Shown piece after piece: positions 13,481-26,789 of a stretch of DNA of 64,000 bases (its first letter is position 1; each line of letters opens with the position of its first letter). The position numbers and the translations under genes are program-made. Below the pieces are notes generated by a model. It worked only from the letters and a program-made list of their open reading frames with translations. It made no database searches and was not told where the DNA came from. Location: contig NC_058164.1 of the NCBI RefSeq assembly GCF_020080835.1, forward strand, positions 1,488,001 to 1,552,000, given 5' to 3'. This DNA is from Cotesia glomerata (taxonomy: Eukaryota; Arthropoda; Insecta; Hymenoptera; Braconidae).

Positions 13481-15104
13481 AAAGTAACATCTACCCTTGA
13501 TTTATGGAAAAATCACTGACTAAAGTAAGCACATATTCTAATGACCTCATAAATTTAGCTAGGCCCTTCAACGTGTAAATTACATTGAAACAATTGAGAT
13601 TCAATTTTTTTTTCATTTAAACATGAAAGTTTTTGGAATTTCAAAATTTATTTTTTAGCCAATTAACTAGATAATAGTCACGCATGAGTTTTATATTGCT
13701 AATATTTCATTTTTTAATTTTTATTTTTATTTAATTTAATTTTTATTTTTATTTAATTTAATTTTTATTTTTATTTAATTTAATTTTTATTTTTATTTAA
13801 TTTAGTATAATCTGGAGTATATTTGCTATTTTCTGAAATTTTTTTTCACCACAGATATCACTGAGTATAATATGACAGGATATGCAGTGTCATTTTGTTC
13901 TTTCCGTGATAGTTGCGAATTATTCAATGTAAAAATTTTACATTTTTTAATTAAAATAAATTTAAAAACATCCATTTTCTTTAATTTATAATTTTTTCTT
14001 ATTAATTAAAAAAAGCACAAATTATTTAAAATTTTCAAAAATTTTATTAATTGATCATTTTGTCCATTAAATAAAAAACAAATCATCAGAAAAAGTATTT
14101 TTTTTCAATATTGGTAAATTATTGGATTAATGAAAAAAAAAAAAAAAAAAATAAAGAAAAATATTGTTGGTTAATTTAATTATGCAAACATGAGCCGATA
14201 ACAGTCTCGTCAATAATATCTTACTGAAAACAATTGAAATTGATCGTAATTTATGCACGTCATGAAGGTAGTATGTAAATTGTACTTTGTGATATAATAC
14301 GACAATATGAAACAGGACTCAGCATAAATTAGTCCATAAATTAATGAGCTGACAAGTTGTTAACCTATTGGTAATACACTCAACAATGCATAAAAAAATC
14401 TTTTGCCTTACCTCTGGCAAAAATGAAGCAAAGTAACAAATTAACTTGACGTGTCAACCAAATGCGGCTGGTCTAGATAGGTTTACCGCGATCAATAGCA
14501 CCACGATTGTATATGTATGTAGTAACTGCATAAATCACAGTAGTAACGAGTTCTGTAACTATTTTGGTTAATACATGTTAGCGTAGAAACTAATTATTGA
14601 ATGCGGTTGATCTAACTTCTCATGTCGGCGGGCGTCCGTTCCATTATCTCGATCTTATTGTATTCAGCGTCATTACCGAAATTGCATTTATACTATATCA
14701 CATGTGATAACCACTAATTTAATTTCGGATCATTCGTTTAATTAACTGAATAATTACGCGTATGCATACATATAGTAAGGATAGGGGAAAGCTGGCCTAC
14801 ATATAAGGGTGATCCTGTACTAATGGATTCATGAATTTTTCATTCATTCTCATATAAAATTGTAATTTACACCATTCCAATTATAAATATGTATTGCACT
14901 TAATATATGTTATTATATATTCATTTTAGCATTTAAAATTTAAATTGTTACGCTCGCACTTATGAAACTGGTTTAAATCAAATTACGAAATATTGTATAA
15001 ATTTATGTATCAAATTTCACCCTATCAACCCACAATATTTTTAAAATTATTTATTCCCATATTCCAAAGCTGTTTATATAATAAATAATTTTTTTAAGAC
15101 CACA
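13481..15104. other. AT-rich spacer
   Basis: Apart from the 22-bp tandem repeat nothing coding is visible; 14450-14720 is more balanced in composition but unrecognised. Confidence 0.5.
13715..13805 (+). repeat. 22-bp tandem repeat, about four units
   Basis: The unit TTTTTATTTTTATTTAATTT plus AA is repeated about four times with almost no change, a simple AT minisatellite. Confidence 0.9.
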
Positions 15105-16012
15105 CACGGAAAAAAAATATTGCTAAAATAACTATCCAACGTATCCTCAAATGACGTTTACTTAAAATAACAGTCCGATTATCTGACTTAAAGATTCATT
15201 TGTTTGATTTAACTTAAGCATATGGAGAATAGCTTTTGTTAAGATATGAACATGAAAAAAAGTAAACTTTAAAGTTTACTCAGATTCCGGTTAATTTTTA
15301 TAGTTTCAAACAGTACAGCAGACATCGGGGTGGCACAAATATAAATATTACAGAACTTAATAATGTAGAAAGTGCAAAAGCCACAGTATATAATTTAATA
15401 TCGAAAATAAGTGATTAGTAGCTATCACAATAGTAAATAACGAGTCTCTCATCTTAAAAAATTACAGTTTCAAACAGTAAAAATTGCCATTTCAATATAT
15501 AATCCATACTATGAGAAGAAGGGGAACTCAGATCAGGAGAAGGGGGTCTCACTCTGGGAGAATTTAACATTTGAAACAGTAAAAATTATACTTTTAAAAT
15601 ATACATTTTACCAATGCAAGCAAGTCAATAATTATAGTTTGATTTTTAGCTTTAAGTTTAAAATTTACCATTTAACTTTGTAAATATTGACGTTGCTTGT
15701 ATATAAAATTTAGTAACCGTAGCATATATTTTTTACATATCATGCGATCATTTTTTAGGTACGAAATGATAAATATCAAAGTCAAAATTCTTAATTATTA
15801 TACTTTAACATTTTCGACATTCACATAGCAAATATTACTGTTTGAAATAGTATTTTCTTCCATTTAAAGAATAAATTATAGCGTTTAAAGGATAAATATT
15901 ATAAAATGAGTGGTAAAATCACGATTTTACAGTTTGAAATGGTAATTTTTAGCAGTTGATCATTACTTATTATAAATCGGCTATTATTTATTACAGTTTA
16001 CTTTTTTCCGTG
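15105..16012. mobile_element. 908-bp TIR element with internal CAGTTTCAAACAGTA repeats
   Basis: Ends CACGGAAAAAA / TTTTTTCCGTG, flanked by CA on the left and TA on the right. The interior repeats CAGTTTCAAACAGTA-like words in both orientations (about 15300, 15465, 15572, 15835, 15928). Non-coding. Confidence 0.7.
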
Positions 16013-19000
16013 TAGTTACGTCAAAACATGCAATTGTTTTGTTAATTTGAGGATCTATATAGTTAAGTCAAAACTAAATGTAACACCTAAAATAACGATA
16101 CGTATCCTCATTCTAACGATATTTTTCATGAAAAAATGAGTAATTGAAAAATTAGTCTCTGTAGCCATAAGATGAGCTCTGATGAGCAAAAATACGGAAA
16201 AAACAGCTTCGAATAATATTTTTATACGATAAAATTCTAAGTGTTAGTTTTTACAGTTTTGAAATATTCTTTTTACAGAGTTTACAAAAATTTAATATAT
16301 TAAACTGTAAAATTAAACTGTTTTTTGTTTCCGTGAAGTCCATTTCCGGTGTATATACTAGTCTGAAATTAATTGCCCTCTGAAACGTTCATGATAAAAG
16401 TCGGATATCCCGGTGGAAGAACTGAACTATAAAGAATAAAAACAAATTGAAGCTCATAAATAACCTTCGCATTGTTTCAACCAAAATTTTTCCAACCCTA
16501 AAAAAACCCACATCATTGTAGATTTTCCTGACCAATTTATGCATCTACTCTGGTTTGCGTTAACCAATGCGTGACATGTACGTGTTCCACCAGTGACTAC
16601 GAGAAAACTAGATCGATACAGTTGACCGGGCTATTGACAACCTTTCTATGCATGATAGACTTAATTCAGGGTATAATACATACTCCATTTCCTCCACTAC
16701 GGAACTTTTTCCTCTGAAAAATTATTCCTCTATAATTTGGAATGGAATAATTTCTTCCGCCTACTAAAATACTTCAATTACAATTCACATTTTTTTTAAA
16801 TATTACATTCGTAAAAAAAATGCAAAAATTTCCATGAATATTGTATTTATAAATATTAATTTTCAACTATCAAAGCTCGGTTCAATTGGTATTAAAAAAT
16901 ATAGAGGATGTAAACTGGAATAATCCGTTTCGATTACGCTAAAATTCATTTCAATTTTATTTTTAATAAAAACAGCATGGCTTTGCTCTTGTTGGATAAA
17001 TTTGACCCTCAATAAATTTGTTTTTATTTTTAATATTTTTCAAGGACTAGATATTGTACAAATAAAAATTTATAAATTTTTTTTGTGCTCCGAAATCAAT
17101 GGAGTTATAAATTAAGATTTTTTATATAATTTCGTGATTATTTATATTTTTTTGTTCTAAGTCAGTTATTTATATGAAAGTATTATAACCTTGTAAACTA
17201 TTTTACACAATCATAGAAGTAAAAATTGTTTTATCCCCATAGTTTTTTCTTTGTATTGTTATACAGTAATCCACGATCCATTCTTCTCGTATTGAAATTG
17301 TACTATTTGCTTATTACTAACAGCTTTTATATCCGTGAATCATTTTAACTTCGCACAGCAATAAAAATCTCAATTTTATTTTTTTTGCATATGGTTTTCG
17401 TAAAATATTTGTTTTTCTCGCTTGCTGTAGAATTGGATTGACGCACAAAATAAATGGAACGTGTTAAATTACATGTTTTTCTGGCTTTAAAATTTTTGAA
17501 ATTGAGCCAAAAATATGAATGGTTGTTCTTCTTGTTAAGAAATAGTTTATTGCAAGGCAAGTGGTGATAAAAAAGGATTTTAAACAAGTCTGAATATTGA
17601 TAACTCAAGCGATGAAAATAATTTTTTTAGAACATTGGAAAAAATTAAAATAAAGAATTACTGTTCATGCTGAAAAACTTTAATCAAAAAGAAAAAATGT
17701 TTTTTTTTTTTGTTATTAAAGAAAATAAGTAGAATTTTTCATGAACTAAATTTTTTCTTGTGTGAAAATGTCTTTCTGGAACATTAAGTGACTTGACATA
17801 ACTTTTTTCCGCATTTTAAGATTTCTGGAAATTAAATGATGTGAAATAGAAATGAATTATAAATGTGATTTTATTTTATAAATTATGTATACAAGATTTC
17901 GCATTTTAAATAGCAATAAGTTTATATCTTGCGTCTGAAAGGAGAGTGACAGTTTGATTGCAATTTAATAAACTTAAAAAAAATTCATTGACAAAACAAT
18001 AAATAAAGAAAAAAATAAAAGTTTACAGAACTTAATAATTCATTTTTTATTGCGATGATAAATAGAAAATTCTTCTATGATTTATTTTTTGTTATTACCA
18101 GTAAATTGGCTTTATCAATTCCATATATTTTCAACCTCAAATGATATTACAAAAAAGACAAATTCTCCACAAAAAATTGCTAATTTTTATTTAAGAAATT
18201 AAATGTTTGAAAATTAAATTAAATATTCAGTTTTTTATTTTGGAATAAATTTCGAATTAAAATAAAATAAACTTGAATGAGATGGAAATCGAAGTGATTG
18301 TAAAATCAATCTGAGATTTTAGGAAAAAGTAAGCTTCTAGGTCGAATTTTCTACGCCAGAGAATCTTAATATCATTCGTCTGACTTCGCATTGATAGCGA
18401 TAGATCTTGACAAGATAATAATTACGATAGTGACAAAAAAAATAACTACGCTGACATTACGGGGGACAGAAAGTTTAATAAGCGGATAAATAGATAAAAA
18501 AAGTAAAGCAGTAACTTCATATTTTTATTAATTGAACTTTTTGTTATACATTTTATACGGTACAATAATTATCTTCATCTATTTTTAATTAAATAACGGA
18601 TCAAAAATTTTTATTTTCTTTTTCAAATTTTTTTTTTTTTAGTTAATTAAATAAAACTAATTATTTTTTTGTCCCTAAAATACGATGTAATATTATGACT
18701 ATTAACTTTTGACTTATGGTATCGTAATTTTCACCCCAAATATTTAGTATCTTCAACGACCCGTAGATAAATAAGCTCTCAACTTTAATATGCGGCTTTA
18801 CAGTCTATAGTTTTTTTTTAAGTTTACAAATTCTTCAACGCTTACTGTACAAGCATTTTGCTCACACAACTACATTCATCTTGTGTCATTGTCGTGATCT
18901 TGTAAAATGTCGCCCAAGAGACACTCAAAAACACGGAAGTGCTGAAGAAATAAATTTCTTGTTCCTGCATAATTTAAATTCTTGTTAAAATTTGATATCT

Positions 19001-19668
19001 TCATTGAACTACAAAAAAAAAAAAAAAAAAACAAGTTCATATGACTTGAGATAATTTTTTATGATCCAAGAAATTTTTCAATAAACCTTAAAAATTTCTT
19101 GAGTGAAGTAAAATAATTTCCTGAATTATAAAATCTTGGATTGAGAAAAAAAATTTTTTTAATAGCTTTTTTTTCAAGTTGCAAATAACTATACTAAAGG
19201 TTTTTTTTATCTCGTCTAGGTATTTTTGTTAAGAGCTTGATATTCCAGTACTGCATCGTACTCAACATCCTGAGAGATAGATTTAGCGAGTGAAATTGAG
19301 GTAATATGTACTCGAGTAAATATAGTTACTGATCTTCTTTGCAGTTAAATATCCTTCCTCGCTTCGTTTTTAGTGATCTTTCTATTAATGCTGTATTTGA
19401 TCATGATACCGTGTTTATACATTTAGCTGTTTCACTGTGCGCTGCATTGTTCTACCTCATCATCTACATTAAGTGAGCCTGCTTTAGATATCCGTAGTCT
19501 GGCATAAGCACTTGAAACAAATAATCGGTCTTGGAATATGCAAGTTGGCAAATTTGCTAAATTTATAAGCAAGTACTGCTTGGAATCAAAAACAATTCAA
19601 ATGCTATGAGGTTAGTTATTTTTTATTTATAACTCTATAAATATATACAAATTTTATTTATAAATATA
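16013..19668. other. AT-rich stretch with possible small MITE remnant
   Basis: About 16192-16335 has TACGGAAAAAACAG and CTGTTTTTTGTTTCCGTG, perhaps an eroded TIR element. The remainder holds homopolymer runs and short frames with no family match. Confidence 0.45.
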
Positions 19669-19898
19669 GGGTAGAAGTACCGCTTTTGGCCACCTTAACA
19701 CCGTTTTTGACCTGTTAACATTTGAATTAATTTATAAAAAATTAGAATATTCTAACCATATTTTTGTTGAATTTTCAGAAATTTATATTAAAACAAATTG
19801 AGTTTGTAATGGTTTATTAATATAAATTCATTTCTTTCGTGTATTTGAACAATAAATAGCCATAAACAGTATAGTGGCCACAAACGGTACTTCTACCC
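19669..19898. mobile_element. 230-bp MITE with GGGTAGAAGTACCG ends
   Basis: TIRs GGGTAGAAGTACCGCTTTTGG / CCACAAACGGTACTTCTACCC allow few mismatches, flanked by TA on both sides (19667-19668, 19899-19900). Non-coding. Confidence 0.8.
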
Positions 19899-20117
19899 TA
19901 TGAAAATCTCAAAGTTCAAGATGTCAAAAATCAAAAATCTGAAAAAAAGCTCATGAATAATTTTTTTTTTTTAATTTTCAATATTGCAACAAAAATTTAC
20001 AACTCCTTTTAAAAATCTAAAATTTGTATATTACATAATGATGGTAACAATTTCAATTTATTTATTAGTCAAAATGCACAATATAGTCGTGTTCTATAGA
20101 GTTGAAAATTTGAACTG

Positions 20118-20307
20118 CACAATAAAAAATTTTGCGTCATTACATAAAAAAACTCAGTGTTAAAAATTTTTCTATTAAATATTTAACACTTTTATGTGTA
20201 AATTTAACATTTATTATATTACAACACAAAAAAGTGTTAAATATTTAACATAAAAATTTTTAACGCAAAATTTTTTGATGCAATGACCCAAAATTTTTTA
20301 CTATGTG
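20118..20307. mobile_element. About 190-bp palindromic MITE (AAAAAATTTTGCGTCATT family), copy 1
   Basis: CACAATAAAAAATTTTGCGT at the left and AAAATTTTTTACTATGTG at the right, with internal arms GTTAAATATTTAACA in both orientations. Same family as 46613-46770. Confidence 0.7.
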
Positions 20308-20578
20308 TGCATGGAACTGGGTACAAACAATAATAATTTACATAAAAAATAATATTGAATAAAAATGAGATAAATTAATTTATTTGATTTTTATTACAAA
20401 AACACATAATAATTTTATAATTACATAAGTACTATGATGTATTTATTTAAGGTTTAATTAAGTAAATTTAGAGCACCCTAGCGGTTTCGGTGCCACCGAT
20501 AAAACTCTGTAGAAACTCGTCCGAAACTCAGCGTAACGACGGAGCATAGTCAGCGCATATGGGGAGTAAACTCGGAGT

Positions 20579-21555
20579 ATTGTGTGCAGTTGTGACACAT
20601 AAAGACGATAGTGGTTAATAGGTGTTTAATTGAGATCGTTACGGAATTTGGTTGGAATTTTGCTGGTGTTCTCATGAAGTTTTCCCCGAGTTTTATCAGT
20701 GTTTTTACAGGTTTTCTGTCGAGTTTAGTCAGCGTCTTTACCGAGATATTGTGGAGCTTTCCAAGAGTATTTTGCGAGTTTCATCGGAGTTTTTGATGGA
20801 TAATGAATGAAAAACCGAAAAAAATAATTCGTACAGACCGGGGAACTCGAACCCGGACTATTTGATTTCTAGCCAAGGGCTCAATCGGTCAAGCTATCTT
20901 AGACATCATCAGTATTATCTATTTAGTCACATAATAAGACCCACCAAGTAATAAACAACACTGTCTATCTTACGGAAACCGAAAAAGTTTTGAATCGCTT
21001 TATGTATTGATAAAATTCTAATTTTAGTTATGATAATAATATTGATTCAGTGTAACAACTGTAAACTTTTGACAATTTCATTATGATGTCATTTTTTTTA
21101 TATATCATATATTTTACTTATAAACTTCATAATATATTTATTAAATAACATATTCTATGTAGATAAATATATTTCAACTTGTAAACAAATAAATTAATTA
21201 ATAAAAAGTACACCGTAATTGAAAAATGATTTATTTATAGTCATCTTTGTGAAATTAAAATTAATTTTCATGCCGTGAAGTATTATTAATTGCGAGTAAA
21301 CTCCACAATAACACTACCAAAACTCCGAAAAAACACCAGCGAAACTCTTATAAAGCTCCGCAAAACATTGAAAAAAACTCGACAAAAACTCCCTAGCAAC
21401 TCCGAAAATACTCAACAAAAACTCGACTGTAACTCCAAAAATATTCGACAAAAACGCGAGGAAAACTCCATAGCGACTCCGAAAAAACTCGTCAAAAACT
21501 TCTCGAAAACTCCAATAATACACTTTTGTGACTCCGTGTCGTAACTGCACACAAT
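20579..21555. mobile_element. 977-bp foldback element with arms built of degenerate GAGTTTTT repeats
   Basis: Ends ATTGTGTGCAGTTGTGACAC and, inverted, ATTGTGTGCAGTTACGACAC (18 of 20 match). Each arm (20640-20800; 21290-21540) is made of irregular repeats of GAGTTTTTGTCGAG or its complement, spaced 12-20 bases. The centre holds a tRNA-like segment and plain AT-rich DNA. Similar words also occur just left of the element (20495-20575), so the repeat field may be larger. Open frames here are repeat translation. Confidence 0.6.
20833..20913 (-). mobile_element. tRNA-derived sequence (SINE head or tRNA pseudogene)
   Basis: Minus strand contains TAGCTTGACCGATTGAGC (A-box-like) and CCGGGTTCGAGTTCCCCGG (B box). 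Anticodon and acceptor stems do not fold cleanly. It lies inside the foldback element at 20579-21555. Confidence 0.5.
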
Positions 21556-21966
21556 ATCAATAAAAATCAGTAAATAAATTTCACAATAAATTTCATTTAG
21601 GTTAAATTAATATAATTTGATATACATTTTAGTAATTAATAATGAATAATTAATTAATTCACTAATTTATGCATGCAAGCTCAATAAATATACTAATCAT
21701 ATTTGAGATAATAATATTAACATTAATATAATCATTGATTATAAATTTACAATGGAAAAAATGTATGCAAGCTTTAGGAATAAATATATATTTTAACATA
21801 AAAATAAAATATTAAATGATGTACATCAACATGATCCAGACAGAAAACTATCTGGATAGATTTAATTAAACCATAAACCGCAGCTTGAGCTGCTAATGAA
21901 ATGTGAAATTTCACCAAAGTAAGGTAAATATACTCCGAATATAATATAGATGATAACACATTAAAT

Positions 21967-22543
21967 TATGTTATTATTATTGCTATTATTATAATTATTT
22001 TATTTTTGAGTTTTACTTGTATACCGTTATCTGGTTTTTACAAGGCTGATATCCCCACTTTATCTCCATTCTATATCTCCCTCTTTATTGCGGCTGTGGA
22101 CCGACTTGTGCTTTCTGTACCGTATTCACCCTGAACCTCACCTTCTCAGGCTGTTGGAAAAGAATCATGGGGAAACCACAGAGAAAACCCATGATGAAGT
22201 ACAGTCGGAGCTGGGCTAAGTCTACAGTGATTGATAAGAAACTCTTCTTTATCGACCACTGGAGCATTAGGCCCCTCTCCTAGTGTGCAGAGATCCCTCG
22301 CGCTAGCCAACGTTGACTAGAGTGTTCACCCATTCAAGTTGTTGCTTAAATGTGTGATCGCCCAAGTCAGAAGTGTGCCGCCCGGCTATCTCTGCCACTT
22401 CCAGAGGCTTGCAACGTAACGTAACACACATATTTTTAATTATAATCACTGAAAAATATTGGTGCGTGCTGGGATCGAACCCGGGTCGGGTCCCACTCTT
22501 TCAAAAAGCGAGCACCGAGCCGACCAGGCCATAGCCAGCCTCT
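21967..22543 (-). mobile_element. Composite SINE copy A: tRNA-like head, 5S-like segment, AT-rich tail
   Basis: Minus strand. The head has A box TGGCCTGGTCGG and B box GGTTCGATCCC, ending in AGCACGCACCA. About 110 bases downstream comes a 5S-rRNA-like stretch (GATCACACATTTAAGCAAC, then ACTTGAATGGGTGAAC, at 22358-22322). A conserved body and a TAATAAT-rich tail follow. Nearly identical to 37014-37605 through the body, differing mainly just before the tail. Confidence 0.82.
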
Positions 22544-24549
22544 TGCTATTATTATAATTATTATTACAATATTATTAATCTAATATGCATTAGCTTATAA
22601 TATAGAAGTAGAATAAAATTATATTAAAGCTATTCGATCTTATTTTTATTTTTATCAAGCTTATAGACGATACTGTCTCAATTCTTTCAAGTAAACTTCG
22701 TTTTTATGCAGTAATAAATTTCAGGCATAAATGAAATAAAATAATAATTTTTGAACTTCGTTATTCGCACCTATTGTTCATATCTTATCTATTAATAAAA
22801 TCGCAAATACTCAATATCATTTTATAAGAAAAGCCGAAATGATAATGCCATTGAATGAAAATTACTTTTGCTGTGATAAAAAAATGGTGACGTTTTAGTC
22901 TGAATTGAAGCAATTCATAGTACACCGACCGACTAAAATGAATAAAAGTGATGCTATGTGGAAAAATGTGAATAAATTTTCCAATTAAACACTTCACGAT
23001 TGAGCATCAAATTTAGCTCAAGTCTATTTAGATCATTTTCAATCAAATAAATTATAAAAAAATTGTAAACAACTGAATTATTTTTGTTGGAAATTCAACT
23101 GTAAACACAACTTGTGTAGATACAACCGTGCAATTAATGTAAGCAATTCAAACTAGAAGGGTTTGATTGCGGTGGACCAATAAACAGTATTTATTTTGTA
23201 TATCATTTAGTCTGTATAAATTTAGTCTCTCCTCAAAAGGTACTGGGACAATTAAAACTCTCACGGTGAAAAATTAAAATGTTAAAACATTAATTTGTAT
23301 TTTTTATTTAATTTTCATCGAGCTGAAAAATATTTTTACTTTTAGTTATCAGGTTTTTAAACTTTAAAAGTTGTGTCAAGAAATTTGTTGCTGTGTATTA
23401 TGACAATGAAAAAAAAAACTAAATTAATTCGAGAGAGACTCTTGAACTAAAACAATTATTTTAAAGAGAATTTATAAATATCAATTTTTTAGCGTATCTT
23501 TTGTGGCTTTTATTGCATTATTTTATAGAATAAATAAATAAATAAATAAGAGTATTATTGTCTTAAATGGTAATTAAAAAATTTTCTTGGGACTAAAAAA
23601 TTTTTTTTGATTTAAATGAATTTTATTTGATTCAAGATTTTTTCTGCTTGACGCAAAAAAATGAAACTTTTTAATTTAATTAAGTTAATTTTTTTATCAA
23701 TGAGTGTTACATTAAAATATGATCAAATTTTAACGAATATGTTATAGTTTTCTTATATCAATATAATAATTCAATAATCTAATCAAATCCGGCCGATCAA
23801 AACTGCTCGGTCTAATGTTCTTGAATAATACAATCAATATACATGTATTTAGTAATATCCTTCTATGTTACCCTTTGTACGGTACCCCTTTGGTATTTCT
23901 TCTATATATAGTTACACTTAGTTCTGCTGCCATGGCAAAACATATTCTGATTATAGGTACTGTCTTTCCTACTAATAACTCCTATAAATAGATTTATTTC
24001 CATAATTAACATTTTACAAAATCACGAAACATATTCGTTTGATTTTATTCAACTAGAATATTAATTTCAAACCCAGAAGTTGTTAATAAAAGTTTATTAG
24101 TGACGATACTGTTTTTATAATTACAGTACACAGCCACTAAGAACATAAAAATGAACGAATAAGCTTAATAAGCTCAAACAAAAGTACTCCAAGCTAATCT
24201 GAAAGGAGAATGTGGCATGAATGTCGAAATGAAACCTTTGAATTATTATTCAGTGAGACTGATTTCGAATTCATACTTTTTTCACTTTATAAAAGCTTCA
24301 TAATAGAAGGCGCTAATCACATATTTTTCAGACATGACAAAATTTTTATGTGAAGAAAACAATCGCATGTATATTTTTATAAACTATTTCTTTTACCAAC
24401 TCTGTAATAATTTAATAATTATTTATAACATAAATATTAAGCAGATGAAAATATACTGAAAAAAAAACTACTTGATTTAAGAAAATTACGTTGAAGAGAA
24501 CCATATTATTTAACTCAAGAATTTCGTGTCTTGAATCTTGCTTTCTGAG
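22544..24549. other. AT-rich spacer, nothing recognised
   Basis: No ORF above 70 codons, no clear terminal repeats. The stretch 24455-24545 contains CTGAAAAAAAAACTACTTGA, similar to the CACNGAAAA MITE group, but no matching end. Confidence 0.5.
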
Positions 24550-26789
24550 CTTAAGGAGGTACTCTGCAAAATCACTTTTCTTACAATATTCTTCAATTGC
24601 ACGCCTCATAGCGCGAAGCGCGTGAGGTTGTGCTTTATACTCGACTCGTCAAGGTCAAGCAATTTTGTGATCTTTAAATGTCTCTATCACAACCATATTA
24701 CACTTATACAATAATATAAGTAGATGTACACCGAGAAAACACTTAAATTAAACCATCTTTTACTTTCTAAAATCATTTCATATCGCTATTTTGAAAAAAA
24801 AAAAACGTTTTGAAAAAAATTTTACGTGGACGAACAAATTGATATTTCAAGACCGGATATTTTTTATTAGTTTGAGAATGCGATGAACTGAGTCCGTATT
24901 TCATATCAGTAGCCTAGTTTACGTATTTTTTTTTTTAAATTGAAATTTTATTAAAATTCATTACGATACAACCGTACAAAGACAAACGAATTTTTCTTAT
25001 TTGTCACGTGAAAACTATGGCGCCACTTGATGAAGCTAGATTTTTATAAACTGCGTGCGCATATGACAAGAAAAAAGGGCACTGGTATTTGAAAAAAAAA
25101 AAAATGTAAGAAATTACTTAATTATATTTTTTTTTTTTAAATCAATTACACAATTTATTTTTTAAAAAAAATGAATGAGCGTTATGAGGCATGCACTTTT
25201 GGATTTTCCAAACTTTTTTTGAATCCGCGTACTTTTAAGTGTCCTCTATACGAATAATTTTTTTTTAATAGTAATTTTCGAAATATTAGCAATTAAAAAT
25301 TTTACATCTAACATGTATTCCCTATCTTGACCGTAGTTAGAGTGAACATTTTATTGAATATAACAACCATATTTTTCTTAGAATTTTTTTGAAAAACTGA
25401 GAATATTTAATTGAAGTTATAACGAGTATTTTTTTATCAAAAATAACATAAACGAGCGGTATTCATTTTTTTATAAAAAGTGTTTTAAGTTAGCGACTGT
25501 CGATATTTTACGTGAGTGGAACCCGTGCAAAAAAAAATTTGTTTCGTTATGAATTTCATTGTGAATTTGATAATGAAATTCAGATTTTGAAACAAATATG
25601 AGTTTGATAATGAATTAGCTATAAAAATCCTCTAATTTTCTATTGCAGCTGAATCTAACAGCTAACCAACAGCTGAAATCTAATAATTTAATGGGTTATT
25701 TTTAAAAAATTACTTTTCACTTTAAACAAGTGATAAGTACATTATAAAAATCGTATATTTCCAGCTTTGAAGAAGATTCAAAATTGTTGAATCTAAAGAA
25801 ATTAAGACAACGAAGAGGAGTAATTCATGATGAATTTGATAATAATGATTATCAATTTAGTACGAGAGTCATATTGAATTAATTATAAGATAAATATGTT
25901 TTATTTTATAATTGTATTTTTTGTTTTTACCCCCGAAATTTCAAAAAAAAAACTATTTTATTTAACTTAGAGGAAATGTATTACTAATTTAACAGTAATC
26001 AACAAAAATCATGGAACCATATAAAATTAATACTTGATTCATAATAAATTTATCATAAAAAGGTTATAAATTTTATATTAATTTGATCTTACCTTAATAC
26101 TTGATTCATAATAAGTTTATTATAAATCATAAATAATTATCATAAATAAATAAATAAATAAATAAACTTAATTTAATAATGCAGAATGAAATATATTTTT
26201 TAGTTTATTTCTTTTTTAAATTATTCAATAAATAGATTTTTTTTTGTAATAGCACAAACAACGAATTGTAAACAATAGATATATATTTTTAAAAATAAAT
26301 TTTAAATCTTGTTAACGCTAACATAAGAGTCACAAATAATTTTTTTTTAAATAGATTTATTATCATCAAATTCATCATGAATTACTCCTCTTCGTTGTCT
26401 TAATTTCTTTAGATTCAACAATTTTGAATCTTCTTCAAAGCTGGAAATATACGATTTTTATAATGTACTTATCACTTGTTTAAACTGACAAGTAAATTTT
26501 TAAAAATAACCCATTAAATTATTAGATTTCAGCTGTTGGTTAGCTGTTAGATTCAGCTGCAATAGAATATTAGAGGATTTTTATAGCTAATTCATTATCA
26601 AACTCATATTTGTTTCAAAATCTGAATTTCATTATCAAATTCACAATGAAATTCATAATGAAACAAATTTTTTTTTGCACGGGAAGTAAGTGAGTGATAG
26701 TCTGTAAAGAGAGGCAGCACTAGTGCGAGAGAAAGAAACCAATAGCCAAAACCTATTGGTGTCTTTTTTTGCCGCAGTACCTCCTTAAG
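24550..26789. mobile_element. 2,240-bp TIR element with CTTAAGGAGGTAC ends
   Basis: CTTAAGGAGGTAC at 24550-24562 and its exact complement at 26777-26789. Each end includes TTAA, which could be a TTAA target site, but this is not proven. Inside are a GC-rich palindrome (CCTCATAGCGCGAAGCGCGTGAGG-like, about 24605) and a 1,162-bp foldback at 25522-26683. A segment at 25183-25225 is shared with trehalase intron 1. No transposase frame is visible. Confidence 0.65.
25522..26683. mobile_element. 1,162-bp foldback element with about 330-bp arms
   Basis: Left arm 25522 to about 25855, right arm about 26353-26683, inverted and nearly identical over the whole length, ending CCCGTGCAAAAAAA / TTTTTTTGCACGGG. 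The spacer (about 500 bp) contains a (AATA)n stretch at 26143-26166. Nested in the element at 24550-26789. Confidence 0.8.

Noticed and set aside
20833..20913. Possible functional tRNA gene
   Set aside because: A and B boxes are present, but acceptor and anticodon stems do not pair; called a tRNA-derived repeat instead.
21290..21550. Open frames on both strands with KLRKNTSET-like repetition
   Set aside because: They are translations of the degenerate GAGTTTTT repeat arms, open on both strands because the repeats lack stops.
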